DNA from: Synchiropus splendidus
Taxonomy: Eukaryota; Chordata; Actinopteri; Syngnathiformes; Callionymidae
DNA length: 64,000 nt
Direction: 5' to 3'
Assembly: GCF_027744825.2 (NCBI RefSeq)
Contig: NC_071339.1
Span: forward strand, 27,451,501-27,515,500
The translations under genes and the position numbers were made by a program. The notes under the pieces were generated by a model, which ran no database searches, was not told the origin of the DNA, and saw only the letters and a list, made by a program, of their open reading frames with translations. Below are positions 38,915 through 48,009 of this stretch, one piece after another. Numbering within the stretch: the first letter of the stretch is position 1; each line of letters begins with the position of its first letter.

Positions 38915-39295
38915 ATCCACTCAAATATTTGTGAAAGTGCTGCACCCCAAAAATGACTGCTAAGCCCTCTTTATCCAACTGTGAATAGTTTTTTTCTGCT
39001 GCTGTGGGTGTGCGCGAGGCATAACCCACAGGCTTTTCTGCTCCCCCTTCCAGCCTGTGTGCCAAGACTGCCCCCACCCCATAAGGTGAGGTATCATATG
39101 ACAGCAGTAAGTTTTTGTTCATCATAATGAACCAACACTTGACTGCTTTGTAGTAACTTCTTTGCCTGCTTAAAAGCCTCTTCTTGCTCAACCTCCCACC
39201 TCCGTTTGTCATCTTTCCTCAGTAACTTGTGTAATGGAGCCGGCACAGTAGACAAGTTCGGCAAGTTATAAAAGTTTAGCAGACCTAGAAAAGCT
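38915..39295 (-). pseudogene. Ty3/Gypsy RT C-terminus and RNase H, truncated
   Basis: The minus strand encodes the RT thumb region (AFLGLLNFYNLPNLSTVPAP, LHKLLRKDDKRRWEVEQEEA) and, in a second frame after a shift near 39150, the RNase H start SYDTSPYGVGAVLAH with its catalytic Asp. It continues through ASRTPTAAEKNYSQLDKEGL and FGVQHFHKYL, both standard Ty3/Gypsy RNase H landmarks. The frame then runs into foreign DIRS-tail-like sequence, so the last third of RNase H and all of integrase are absent. The upstream end is cut by the piggyBac element at a TTAA, and the gypsy reading frame is continuous if that insertion is ignored. Confidence 0.85.
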
Positions 39296-39299
39296 TTAA
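39296..39299. repeat. TTAA target-site duplication (left) of the piggyBac element
   Basis: TTAA directly before the terminal repeat CCCTCGTATTATG. The same TTAA follows the other end at 40804-40807. TTAA is the invariant piggyBac target. Confidence 0.95.
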
Positions 39300-39312
39300 C
39301 CCTCGTATTATG
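39300..39312 (+). repeat. piggyBac left terminal inverted repeat
   Basis: CCCTCGTATTATG, the exact reverse complement of 40791-40803. Confidence 0.95.
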
Positions 39313-39737
39313 CTTAGGGTCAATTTGACCGATATCCGTTTTTGTGTTCATAAAAGTAGTGGTTATCCTGACTTTTTCTTCATAAAATTTTGTGACTTTT
39401 CCTCATCAAGGGTAATGAACAGGTGTGTAAAATCTGGACACTTTGATGTCAAGTGGCATGTCTGTACAGAGCTTGTATACAAAGATGATGTTGCGGGTCA
39501 TTTTGACCCGGATTCTTTAATGTGGGTAAGTGGCTGTTCAGATCCAAAATAAACATGTCTCTTTGATATACCTATTTAGACTGCCCAGCTATGTGTATTT
39601 TGATTGATTTGATTGTCTGAATAGCCATTCAGACCCAGCTGTGTGTAGAGGGATAACTTTCTCTCCCTTGTTCTTGTCAGTGTTCTCATGTAGTCTCTTT
39701 GACAAACCAAAAATGAGCTACAGAAGGTTTACAGTAC

Positions 39738-40590
39738 ATGCCCAACAAGCCCGCCAAGTATGGCATCAAAATATGGGTGGCCTGTGATGCAAAATCTAGC
39801 TATGCCTGTAACATGAAAGTATACGCTGGAAAGCTACCTGGAAGAGCACCCGAGAACAATCAGGGGATGCGTGTAGTGATGGACATGAGTGAAGGGCTTA
39901 CATTCTATCTCCTTGGAGATGAACTTCAGAAGAGAAAGCTGGACAGCGGGAACAGTCAGAAGAAAGAAGCCAGACCTTCCCAAGGAAATTCTGAAGGTGC
40001 AGGGCAGACCTCTGCATTGCTCAATATTTGCTTTCAGTGACAAGGCAACAGTTGTTTCATACTGCCCAAAGAGAAACAAGAATGTTCTTGTAATGAGCAC
40101 AATGCACAGAGATGCATCTCTAAGCACAAGAGAAGACATGCAGCCACACATGATCCTGGACTGAAACTGCACCAAAAAAGGAGTTGACAAAGTCACAGCA
40201 ACATACAGCTGCCAGCGCAAGACTGCCCATTGGCCCTTGGTGATTTTCTGCAACATCGTTGTTGTGTCTGCTTACAATGCCTATGTCCCGTCACTCCCAA
40301 GCTGCAGAGTCAAGCCAGGCCACGTCGATGCCCAGCAACTGCTGCTGTCATTGACAAAGGTCAAGCTCACATCACCCTACCAATCTGCCAAGGATGCATT
40401 GGATACAGGTGTGAAGAAACGGAAAAGATGCGAGATCTGACAGTAAAACAAGTACCTGTTTTGTGAAATGCAAGAATTGCATCTACAAAACACACAGTTA
40501 CAGTCTGTCCATCATGTGGAGAGCATTGAACATATTGAACATTGAAAAATGGGTCAAGTTAAATGAAAATAAAAGTGTTTGTGAGGAGGG
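39738..40590 (+). pseudogene. piggyBac transposase, C-terminal remnant
   Basis: The reading starts abruptly at MPNKPAKYGIKIW, followed by ACDAKSSYACNMKVYAGK and NQGMRVVMDMSEGL, which are hallmark piggyBac blocks of the RNase H-like catalytic core. After a shift near 39900 another frame continues with LHCSIFAFSDKATVVSYCP, STMHRDAS and CTKKGVDKVTATYSCQRKTA. The last block normally carries a catalytic Asp and a short spacer before the TYS-RKT motif. One more frame ends with TCFVKCKNCIYKTHSYSL, the remains of the Cys-rich C-terminal domain, with some cysteines lost. At least two frameshifts and a missing N-terminal half make it non-functional. 39313-39737 holds no transposase sequence that I can recognise. 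Confidence 0.88.
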
Positions 40591-40790
40591 AAAAACTGAA
40601 ATTGCTCTTAAATATTGGGTTGAAATTGAAAATGTGTTCTATGTCTGTTTTACAAATTTTTATATAATCTAAAATGAAGATGTTTTGAAGATTGAAGATT
40701 GGTTCAATCTGTTTTTTTGACTGTTTTGAGTGGATTTACACAGTGTGTGTCAAAATGACCCCCAACATAATCAATGTAATTTTTTTTCAT

Positions 40791-40803
40791 CATAATACGA
40801 GGG
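40791..40803 (-). repeat. piggyBac right terminal inverted repeat
   Basis: CATAATACGAGGG, the exact reverse complement of the left end. Confidence 0.95.
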
Positions 40804-40807
40804 TTAA
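40804..40807. repeat. TTAA target-site duplication (right) of the piggyBac element
   Basis: TTAA directly after CATAATACGAGGG, duplicated from 39296-39299. Confidence 0.95.
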
Positions 40808-42087
40808 GTTCACTTACAGACCGTGGCACCAGAGCCTCCTGGACTGCTTTGACCTTCGCTGGCATTGGATGCAGGCCTGTCCTGTCCACCTGATGACCCA
40901 AGAATGTTACTTTGTTTTCCATGGACTGACGCTTTCTCCGTTACAACTTCAGGCCTTTATCCTCCAACCTCTGCAGCACTTCGTTGAGTGTTTGCAGATG
41001 AGAGCTGTCATCTCTTCCTCTCAATAAAATTTCATGTAAATACACTGCCACATTTAACATACCTTGAAGTACATTCTCCATGGTGCGTTGGAAAATAGCA
41101 GGACTGGAGTTTACTCCAAAAGGCAGACGTGTATATGTTAAAAGACCTTTGTGAGTGTTGACACTCACAAAATTCCTTGATTCCTTTTCAAGGACTATTT
41201 GCTGATATGCTTGGCTCATATCGAGTTTTGTGAACTTCTGTCCCCCTGCAGGCTTGCCATCATATCCTCCATTCTTGGAATCGGATACTGTTCGGTCGTG
41301 GAGACTTTGTTCACTGTTAATTTATAATCTCCACAAATCCTCACACCACCATCAGGTTTGAACACAGGCACAATAGGTGCTGCCCATTCAGAGAACATCA
41401 CAGGTTCCAATATTCTTTCCTCTGCTAGTCTCTGAAGTTCGATTTCCACTTTTCTTTTAATGGCAAATGGAACCGACCTGGGTTTGTAAAATAAGGGCGT
41501 GGCATCCTGAGCCACATGAATCTTGGCTGTGGCCCTTAATGACCCTAACTCTTCTTTGAATACCTTCTCATGTCGGGAGAGAACCTCTTGCAGGGAACTG
41601 TCCACCTCATCTGTTTTGCGGACAAACTGCCCCTCTATCTGGAATGCTTTCATCCTTCCTCTGCCCAGAAGACTTGCTCCTGAACCTTTCACCAACCTTT
41701 CAACAATGACAGGAAGCCATTTGATCTGATCATTGTGTTCAACCTTGACCTTAATTGCCCCCACCACTGGAACCTGATGACCTCCATATGCTTTTAACTT
41801 TATCTTGCAGTCCACAAGTTTAGTGTTAGTTCTGTTTTGTCAACCATCTGTTGAGCCATAATAGTGTAACTGCAGCCGGTGTCTACCTCAAAAACCACCT
41901 TCTTTCCATTTACCCTCAACGGCTCTACTCTAGGAATGTCCAGTTCCTCACTGCTGCATCTTCTTTTATCTGTCACTGTAAACATCTCTTCATTTTCACT
42001 GTCATCCTTCTCCTGCATGAAATTTGTTCGATGCGTTGTACCTTTCCCCCTTTTTCTTGTTTGTTTTGTCTCCCTCACCTCTGTCAT
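40808..42087 (-). pseudogene. Ty3/Gypsy protease and reverse transcriptase, decayed
   Basis: On the minus strand, 42087-41800 carries the aspartic protease signature (VFEVDTGCSYTIM, DTG catalytic triplet). The frame of 41815-41216 leads into RT: PIVPVFKPDGGVRICGDYKL (fingers), then a shift near 41216, then DMSQAYQQI (motif A with the catalytic Asp) and LPFGVNSSPAIFQRTMENVL (motif B). The catalytic YxDD box at 41031-41042 reads YLHE, so both aspartates are gone. The fragment NKVTFLGHQVDRTGLHPMP follows in another frame and stops at the piggyBac TTAA. These are clear family motifs; the several frameshifts and the lost active site show that it is inactive. Confidence 0.9.
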
Positions 42088-42790
42088 ACTTTTAAGTGAT
42101 CCACTTTTCCACAGTTATGACATTTGACCTCAGCAAACCGGCAATCAATGGCCAAGTGAGTCTCTCCACCACATCTATAGCACCTTCTCGACTCCATGGA
42201 CACTACTGCCCTCGTCTCTTCCACTTTGTTGACCGGTGATGATCCACTTCCTTGGAGTGAGTCCTTCACACCTCGTGGGTTCATCAAGTCTCTATCTGCA
42301 GCTTCCATCGCTAAGGCCACTTTGAAAGCTCTGTCAAATGTCAGTCCATCCTGCGACAGCAGCTTCCTCTGTATCCTGTCGTCGTTGAACCCACACACCA
42401 AGCGGTCTCTCAGCATCACAGTCAGTGTCTCACCATAGTTACAATCATGAGCCAGTTCCTCAACTCCGCCACGTAGTCACAAACGGTCTCTTCAGTCCTT
42501 CTATTCTTCTTCCATCGTTGCATAATCTCACTCGGTTTCAGATGGAAATGATTCCTCAAAAGGATGACCAGTTCAGCATACGAACGATCCCCTGGTTTTT
42601 CCGGTCTCAACAGGTTCCTCAAATGCTCCGCATATGCCTGGGCCCCGACACTGCTGAGCAACACTGCGCGCTGTATATCCTCATCTTCAATGACGTTTGC
42701 AATAAAAAAATGTTCCAAAATTTCACAATAGTCCTCCCATGAATGCTAACTAGCTTCGAAAGGCGTCACTGTACCCACAGTAGCCGCCAT
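42084..42790 (-). pseudogene. Ty3/Gypsy gag with CCHC zinc knuckles, broken
   Basis: A plausible start ATG lies at 42790 on the minus strand (MAATVGTVTPFEAS), followed by an early stop at codon 15. The same frame then continues with EDYCEILEHFFIAN, YAEHLRNLLRPEKPGDRSYA and WKKNRRTEETVCDYVAELR, typical of the capsid-like domain of Ty3/Gypsy gag. Past a frameshift near 42420 come two zinc knuckles: CYRCGGETHLAIDC, complete C-X2-C-X4-H-X4-C, and CHNCGKVDHLK, where the last Cys is lost to a stop. The early stop, the frameshift and the damaged second knuckle mark it as a pseudogene. The protease follows in the next frame. Confidence 0.85.
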
Positions 42791-42889
42791 GATTATCGCT
42801 ATGATGAACAAACTACACAAAAACATTGCCGTCAGTTACCACAGTGACCGGTTTGCAAAAAGTCTCGTTCTTTATCCTCGTCGCTAACA
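42791..42889 (-). other. Leader between tail/LTR-like sequence and gypsy gag
   Basis: About 100 bp present next to copy A but absent from the matching place in copy B, where homology stops at 51645. Its position and length fit a primer-binding-site leader between a 5' LTR and gag. I cannot match a specific tRNA end. Confidence 0.4.
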
Positions 42890-44394
42890 GTGATGGCCGA
42901 AACTGAAAGGACTCACAGGAGGTATCAACACAGCAGGTTTTATTCACGATTCCAACTTCCAACAAACCGGATGGTGACACGGCAACATAACAAGAGCGCC
43001 CCCAAGTTGTGACCCCAAATAATCCCATGACACATCACAACACGTCCATTGAAGAACTTCTTCTCCGGTTTGCTGTGCAGTCTGAATATGAGGCCTGAGG
43101 CATTCTGAGGACTCATGCGCTGACTCCTCCGAGAGGCGCACTGGACCCTGGAGCAGAGGATGGTCCGATGTTGGCAGTCAGCTGCACCTGGGTCACCTCA
43201 TCCCCCGGACAGAGTTGTCTTGAGAGCACAAAAAGGCCAAACTGTTGGCCATCGCTCTGATCTGTGCAGCTCCCTTCCCCCCATGCAGGTCCGGTAGTAG
43301 AGGGGAGCCGTCGTACGATCTCCGGACACTGAGAGGGTTCCGTCCCAGCCAGGTTTTGGCCGAACCCCGGCATCAGCGTGGCTCTCATTACGTCGGTGAT
43401 GGACGTTGCACTTTCTTCTTACCCCTCAAATGCGCCGCCGGAGCCGATGCACCTGGCACATCAAGCGAGGGAGCTTGAGAAATGAAGATGAGCGGAGTGC
43501 CTCATCTGGACCACGGAAACTTCAGCAGAGACTGACGTCTCATCGCAGTCATGGGAGAACGATTGCCGCACGCCGTGACGCACCGGTATTTCATAGCTCG
43601 TGATGCCGACATCCTCCTATTTAAGGGAGCAACGCCGTTTAGCTTCAGCCAAGCACAGAGGCATGTCGGACTTGATCGGGTACACTGGATGGTCGCCATC
43701 TGCCTGTAAATTGTTACCGGTCACATGCGCCGCCGGAATATAGGCACGATTCACACTCTCATCCCACCCCGTTGAAGTAAGATGGAGAGAGAAGTGTTGT
43801 GATGGCTTTACAAATCACTCCCAATGTTTCAAAAGAAACTAGCCTCATAACTGTGCTGGATTTGAGATCGTAGAACAACCTATATGCTTATTAACGTTGT
43901 CTTTGTTTGGATGAACCGAAGGAGACAAGTGATCCAAACACTAAAGCACAGCATGGCACAAAAAGTGCAAGAAGCAACGCAGTCCTTGGCCACTCCGGGG
44001 CCAGGAGGCGATGAGTTAATCTCGTCCATCCTGCAGTGACTGGAATCCGAGTGTAGCCAGGATGAAGGGGGAGCTCAGGTGAGCAATCCGGAACCCATCC
44101 GGAACTCTGAATCACCCAAGAGGTCATCTTGACCACAAAGCTTAACCCCCAGCCTTGCAACATGGCCTGACCTGAGAACCATGGGCCGTCCAGACCGGAA
44201 GTCTGACTGGCACAGCTGGCTCTTTTGCCAGACTGCTGTCAATGAGATGCACGTTTTGCTGCACTGAACCGCCTGCAATGTCACCGGCGATGTTTCTTCG
44301 GTATGACGGACGGAGGTGAGGCCAGAGTCCTGTCGATATCTCGGATGGGCCATCTTATGATAGTCCCTACGCCACCAGCCTGTCTGTCCAGCCT
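42890..44394 (-). other. 3' non-coding tail of DIRS copy A, possibly containing a gypsy LTR
   Basis: Aligns with 50491-51645 of copy B in reverse orientation, for example GTGAATAAAACCTGCTGTG, GGGATTATTTGGG and GACGTAATGAGAGCCACGCTG. It contains a minus-strand AATAAA at 42939-42944. Copy A has two extra segments relative to B: 43430-43724 and about 100 bp near 43741-43848. Homology to B ends at ATCA (42890), immediately before the gypsy leader. The last few hundred bases may therefore be a gypsy LTR that was present before the two copies separated. I cannot decide between the two readings from the sequence. Confidence 0.55.
43430..43724. mobile_element. 295-bp insertion flanked by 12-bp direct repeats in the tail of copy A
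   Basis: ATGCGCCGCCGG occurs at 43430-43441 and again at 43725-43736. Copy B has this motif only once (around 51088-51100), so 295 bp were gained in A or lost in B. The inserted part contains CTGGCACATCAAG, ACCACGGAAACTTCA and GAACGATTGCCGC, which also occur at about 38785-38905, so it is itself a repeated sequence. A TATTTAAG-like motif lies near 43618. The 12-bp flanking repeat could be a target duplication or a recombination scar. Confidence 0.5.
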
Positions 44395-44640
44395 GATTGA
44401 ATGAATGGGTTGTGAAGATGTAGCATTAACAACCCCTCATACATAGAGTGTAATTTTACACTCAAGGTGGCAGGAGCTGCCGCCTCGCCTTTACCACCGT
44501 AAGCTGAAATAGAGGGTGGCGTTAACAACCCCTCATACATAGAGTGAAACTTACACTCTGAATCAGCAGGAACTGCGTTGCCCTCTTTTAGCCACGATAC
44601 GGCTGAAATAGAATGTGGCATTAACAATCCTCCATACCTG
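44395..44640 (-). repeat. Tandem repeat of about 97 bp in the tail of DIRS copy A
   Basis: About two and a half units, each containing TTAACAACCCCTCATACAT and AGCTGAAATAGA or a variant, at 44423, 44520 and 44618. The matching array in copy B is at 50255-50490. A short TTACACTC inverted motif recurs inside the unit. Confidence 0.75.
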
Positions 44641-44825
44641 GAGAGAAATCATTTACTGAGCAGCTGCAGTGAGGGTTTTAGTCTCAGCTGAGCAAGAAAG
44701 AGGGAGTTTATTCACAAATGAATAGACAGTTATGCAGGAATCCGGTGGATCTTGGGACGCTGCACACCCCACAGCAATGTAATGAAGCAGATACTGGTGT
44801 CCCAGAGCCAGTGCTGTCAATGAGG

Positions 44826-45430
44826 GACTATTCGTCGAAGGGTTCGGCTGCTCCTGAAGACAGAACGACATGAGGGAAGGAGGATGGAGACACATTAGAC
44901 AAATAGTGGTAAGCAAAAGTCGAGATTGATGACCAAGAAGCTGCCTGGCAGATTTCTGCCAGAGATACTCCCTTGAAAGCAGCCACAGATGTTGCCAGGT
45001 CATTTTTCATGATGGCAATTCTAAGCCAATGCGACAACCTGTGAGGGGACAGCGCCTGCCCCATCTTACCATCTGCGACAGCCACCCACAGACTGTCCGT
45101 CTTTTATGTAGGGTGGGACTCGACCCAATTAAGATTTTAGCTCTCTCACCGGACACATTTTGTGTAAATGCTCATGCTCCTCGTCTGAATGGGGAGGAGG
45201 GCATAAAACCTTTCTTGAAAAGGAGCTGACCTGTGAAGAAGAAGAGAGTCATTTAGGTGCGATGGCAGGGTTGGGTCTAAGTGACACCGCCGAGTCATTG
45301 TCACCAAAAGAGATGCAATCAGGGCAGATGGAAAAAGAACTCAGCTCTCCCACTCTCTTTGGTGAAGCTAAGGCTATAAGATGAGCTGCCTTGTAAGCTG
45401 CTAGCTCCAGGGAGGCCTCATCGAGTGGCT
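44826..45430 (-). pseudogene. DIRS tyrosine recombinase, copy A, damaged
   Basis: The minus strand encodes FEPLDEASLELAAYKAAHLI then ALASPKRVGELSSFS, which holds the first catalytic Arg of the tyrosine-recombinase fold. This is followed by DCISFGDNDSAVSL and, past stops and a shift near 45230, by LSPHRLSHWLRIAIM and ATSVAAFKGVSLAEICQAAS, ending with STFAYHYL where the nucleophilic Tyr is expected. The H-x-x-R box that should precede ATSVAAFKG is deleted. Copy B keeps this place as AQSTR. Recombinases of this class resolve and integrate the circular DNA of DIRS elements. Here at least one stop, one shift and a lost active-site box make it inactive. Confidence 0.75.
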
Positions 45431-45806
45431 CGAAAGGAGAGTGAATTGAGTACCAGCGGCAGGACCCAGTAGAGACATAAATGTCTTGAGGTTGGTCTAA
45501 GCCTTTTCACTCCTCTCATGAAACGGCTCACTCGACGATGCTCGCCAAAGGGGTGGCCGTCCAGACCATTGTGTAGCATGGAATGGGCTGCTACATAAAC
45601 CCGTAATGTGGTGCAGCTCCGATCTTCGTTAACCAGATGCTGGAGAAAAGAGAGGATTAGAGAAACAGGCGCCGATTCTGGGAAGGCTGACTGGGTTCCA
45701 CACCATTGGGGAAAAAATGTGCAATTAGCATTGTATGCTCTGAGGGTTGGCAGAGCTTAAACGTTCTGAAGAGTCAATTGGACATCAGGAGGCAAGTGAC
45801 TAATTC
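45431..45806 (-). other. RNase H to recombinase linker of copy A
   Basis: The minus-strand frames here are broken by several stops. From its position between RNase H and the first recombinase motif this should encode the N-terminal, core-binding part of the recombinase, but I see no secure motif. Copy B lacks the matching segment: its RNase H side joins directly to DCISFGDDDSAVSL. Confidence 0.45.
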
Positions 45807-46796
45807 TTAACCCTGGAGAAGCCAAACCGTGAGGTGTCGTCCTATTATTGGCGGAGACCTCAGGGTTTCTGATGCTTGCAGAAGCGCTGACCTCGATGGA
45901 GAGAACTCCCAGGGGCCTTTGATCCCCATCTGACACATGTCCGGATACCAGCTGGAGCTGGGGCTGTTTAGATTAAGGCAATGAGGAGGAAAGGCATACA
46001 GGAATCCTTCTGGCCACCTTGGATGAGCCAGGGCGTCCACTCCCAGTGGAGGGTCATCGGATCTACGGAAAGAGAACCCGCGAGGACATTTGTAGTTCTC
46101 TCTGCTCGCAAAGAGATCAGCCACTGGGTGGCCGAAAAACTCCAAGATCATATTTGCCGTCTCCTGAGATAAACTCCATTCAACTGGCAGTGGTCTCCGA
46201 GATAATCCATCTGCTGCCACATTGTCTCCACCTGGAACATGCAGAGTCCTCAATGAGGCTAATTCTACATCAGCCCAGAGAAAAAATCTTTCTTGCTAGG
46301 TTGTGTAACACAGACGACCTCACGCCACCCTGGTGGTTGATATAGGCCACTGTGGTGGAGCTGTCTGATCTCACCATAACGTGGTTCCCACTTAGATGGA
46401 GAGAAAGAGCCACCAACACTTTAAAAACTGCGAACAGTTCCAGCAGGTTAGTGGAACGACTTTTGGAACTGCTCCAGATCCCAATGACGCATGTTGATCA
46501 TGGTGGCCTACCCAGCCTGACAGAGATGCATCTGTAAATACTTTTAAAGAAGTGTTTTGACAATGCAAGGATAAAGTGCGATGGAGGTTTGAAGCAGAGT
46601 TCCTAAACCTCACAATTGTCAGAGCTCGTGGAGACACTTTCACCAACCGTCTCTGATCCCGGACAGGTTGAAGATTGAGCGGTCGGAACCCTGACTGCAG
46701 ACTTCGCATGTTCAGGAGACCCTGGCGGACGACGGAGTGGGCTGCTGACATCATGCCCAGGAGCCTCATAATCCATAAGGCTGGAACCACACGTTT
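45807..46796 (-). pseudogene. DIRS RNase H region, copy A
   Basis: The minus strand gives the RT/RNase H connection (LLGMMSAAHSVVRQGLLNMR), then LKVFTDASLSGWVGHH at about 46550-46500 with the first RNase H Asp, then VRSDSSTTVA near 46360 with another catalytic Asp. It continues with ALHVPGGDNVAADGLSR at 46250-46200, HPVADLFASRENYKCP and LAHPRWPEGFLYAFPP, up to a stop at 45807. These blocks and their order are diagnostic of DIRS RNase H. Shifts occur between the blocks (near 46390 and 46255), so no continuous protein exists. The 5' end stops exactly where satellite monomers begin. Confidence 0.85.
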
Positions 46797-47127
46797 TCAG
46801 AGTTATCAACGTTTTTATTTTTGTCGGACTGAAAACCACATTTTCTTGGGCTGAATACACTTTTTCTGCTCTATTCAGTCACTGCTTTGGGGGGACACAG
46901 AACATTAAAATTTCACCTGCAACTACAGGAAAAACACTCTTTGTTGTATGTTCAACACTTAATCTACCTTTCTGAACTCTATTTCAAGGGGTTATCAACT
47001 TTTTTTCTTTTTCCTGCTCTGAATCTGAGCTTCTCTCGGGCTGAAAACGCGTTTTCTGCACTGTTCACTTACTGCTCGGGGATGCCTCAGAACATGAAAA
47101 TTCCACCTGAAACTATAGGAAAAAGGG
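46797..47127 (+). repeat. Island of decayed satellite monomers between DIRS copies
   Basis: About 1.8 units of the older monomer type (GTTATCAACG, TTTTCTTGGGCTGAA, TTCAACACTTAATCTACC, TCGGGCTGAAAACGCG, GAACATGAAAATTCCACCTG, AACTATAGGAAAAAGG). On the left it abuts the RT/RNase H part of DIRS copy A, and on the right it abuts a DIRS-related ORF1 fragment. Its right breakpoint, just after ACTATAG(G/C)AAAAAGG, falls at nearly the same place in the unit as the start of the monomer at 54071. Confidence 0.88.
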
Positions 47128-47989
47128 GCGGGGAGAGCCCAGCTGTCCGGATCATAGACGTGCTGATCATCGCTGCTCCTCCTGGAGAGACCAGTCGGCT
47201 GCTCTCACCTCTGCTCCCTCCAAAAGCGTAAGAAGAAAACTTTGTATCTAAAAGTATGCATCTAAACCAAAGTCTAAATTGAATAAAAAATAAGAGCCAT
47301 TACTTTGGAATCGGGTCTGTTTCTTCTCTGCCCAAAATTAGGGTTTATTACCTGCCAAGTTATCTTCCGGTTACAGTTAGTGCGAATTTGAGTGGCAGCT
47401 CTCCGGCTTCAAAAATGTGTTTTTGTACATACAGCTCTCTAGTGCCTCGCACCTTGGCCAAGTGCGTGGAGGTGGGGCTCGAACCACTAAGGAGACATGG
47501 TCTGCGGATTCTGACGTACTTGGACTACTGGTTGATTCTCACCAGGTCCAAACAAGAGTCATGAGCGCACACCGGCTTGGTGTTGGAGCACATTGTGTTA
47601 TTGAGGTTCAGAGTAAACCTCCTGATAAGCGCGCTTATTCTCAGTCAGAGCACGACCTTTCTGGGGGTCATGCTGGACTCAGTCTCGGGTCAGGCCCGCC
47701 TTCCACCGGCCAGCGTTCTCCCCATCACACAGCACACATTGTTTGTTTTGAAGGCCGCCAAAAGGAGTTACAAATGTCCATGCGCGCGGTGATTGTGGCG
47801 TTGCGGAGAGGCAAAACTCAAGTGCTGATGGCTGTCGGAACTGATACCCAGCCTGCTGTGTCGCTCGACCGAAACCTGGGGGATACTGGAGGGACGACGA
47901 GACCGACAGCTGCTCATCCCGTTGCCACGGACGCTTCAGGCAGGACTTACATCAGAGGTGTCAAATGGATGTCGAGATAACACAGGTTT
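47128..47989 (+). pseudogene. DIRS-related fragment: ORF1 end, leader and RT piece
   Basis: 47150-47230 encodes IIDVLIIAAPPGETSRLLSP, the end of the same ORF1 seen in the arms. 47231-47400 is the shared leader (GCCCAAAATTAGGGTTTAT). From about 47447 a frame gives LAKCVEVGLEPLRRHGLRIL then TYLDYWLILTRSKQES, an RT catalytic motif in which YLDDWL has become YLDYWL (47517-47534), followed by a stop. FLGVMLDSVSGQARL lies further on in the next frame. Everything between the leader and this motif, including the RT fingers and motif A, is deleted. It is the same subfamily as the arm fragments, different from copy B, and dead. Confidence 0.7.
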
Positions 47990-48009
47990 CATCCAGAGCT
48001 TGCTATGTT

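Larger units (their letters stand above)
39300..40803 (+). mobile_element. piggyBac-family DNA transposon, internally deleted
   Basis: A 1504-bp element with perfect 13-bp terminal inverted repeats (CCCTCGTATTATG and its complement) flanked by TTAA on both sides. It encodes the C-terminal part of a piggyBac-type transposase. Subterminal motifs recur: GGGTCAATTTGACC at 39317-39330, GGGTCATTTTGACCC at 39495-39509, and GTCAAAATGACCC at 40749-40761. It sits inside the gypsy RT in the opposite orientation, and the host frame reads through cleanly when one TTAA and the element are removed. It therefore inserted into an already present gypsy copy. About half of a typical transposase is missing, so it is non-autonomous. 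Confidence 0.95.
38915..42790 (-). mobile_element. Decayed Ty3/Gypsy retrotransposon (gag-PR-RT-RNase H), split by piggyBac
   Basis: Reading the minus strand from 42790, the order is gag with zinc knuckles, aspartic protease, reverse transcriptase, then RNase H. This is the Ty3/Gypsy order; no integrase follows because the element is truncated at about 38915, where DIRS-tail-like sequence begins. The region 39300-40803 is a later piggyBac insertion. Frameshifts, stops and lost catalytic residues show that the copy is dead. A shared tail segment ending in ATCA at 42890, with an AATAAA at 42939-42944, lies about 100 bp upstream of gag and could be this element's 5' LTR. The 3' LTR is missing. 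Confidence 0.85.
42890..46796 (-). mobile_element. DIRS-type retroelement copy A (RNase H, tyrosine recombinase, tail), truncated
   Basis: Reading the minus strand from 46796, the element enters in the RT/RNase H connection, then gives RNase H (to about 45807), tyrosine recombinase (about 45430-44826), a tandem-repeat tail (44640-44395) and a long non-coding 3' part ending at 42890. RT followed by RNase H and a tyrosine recombinase instead of an integrase is the DIRS hallmark. Its RT is missing because satellite monomers replace it from 46797 on. It is related to copy B at roughly 85-90 percent, in the opposite orientation, and the pair does not share the axis of the giant inverted repeat (paired sums run from about 94540 to 95385, not 90652). 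Confidence 0.8.

Noticed and set aside
39310..39552. 80-codon ORF at the left end of the piggyBac element
   Set aside because: It overlaps the terminal repeat and subterminal motifs and shows no transposase block; the recognisable transposase begins near 39738.
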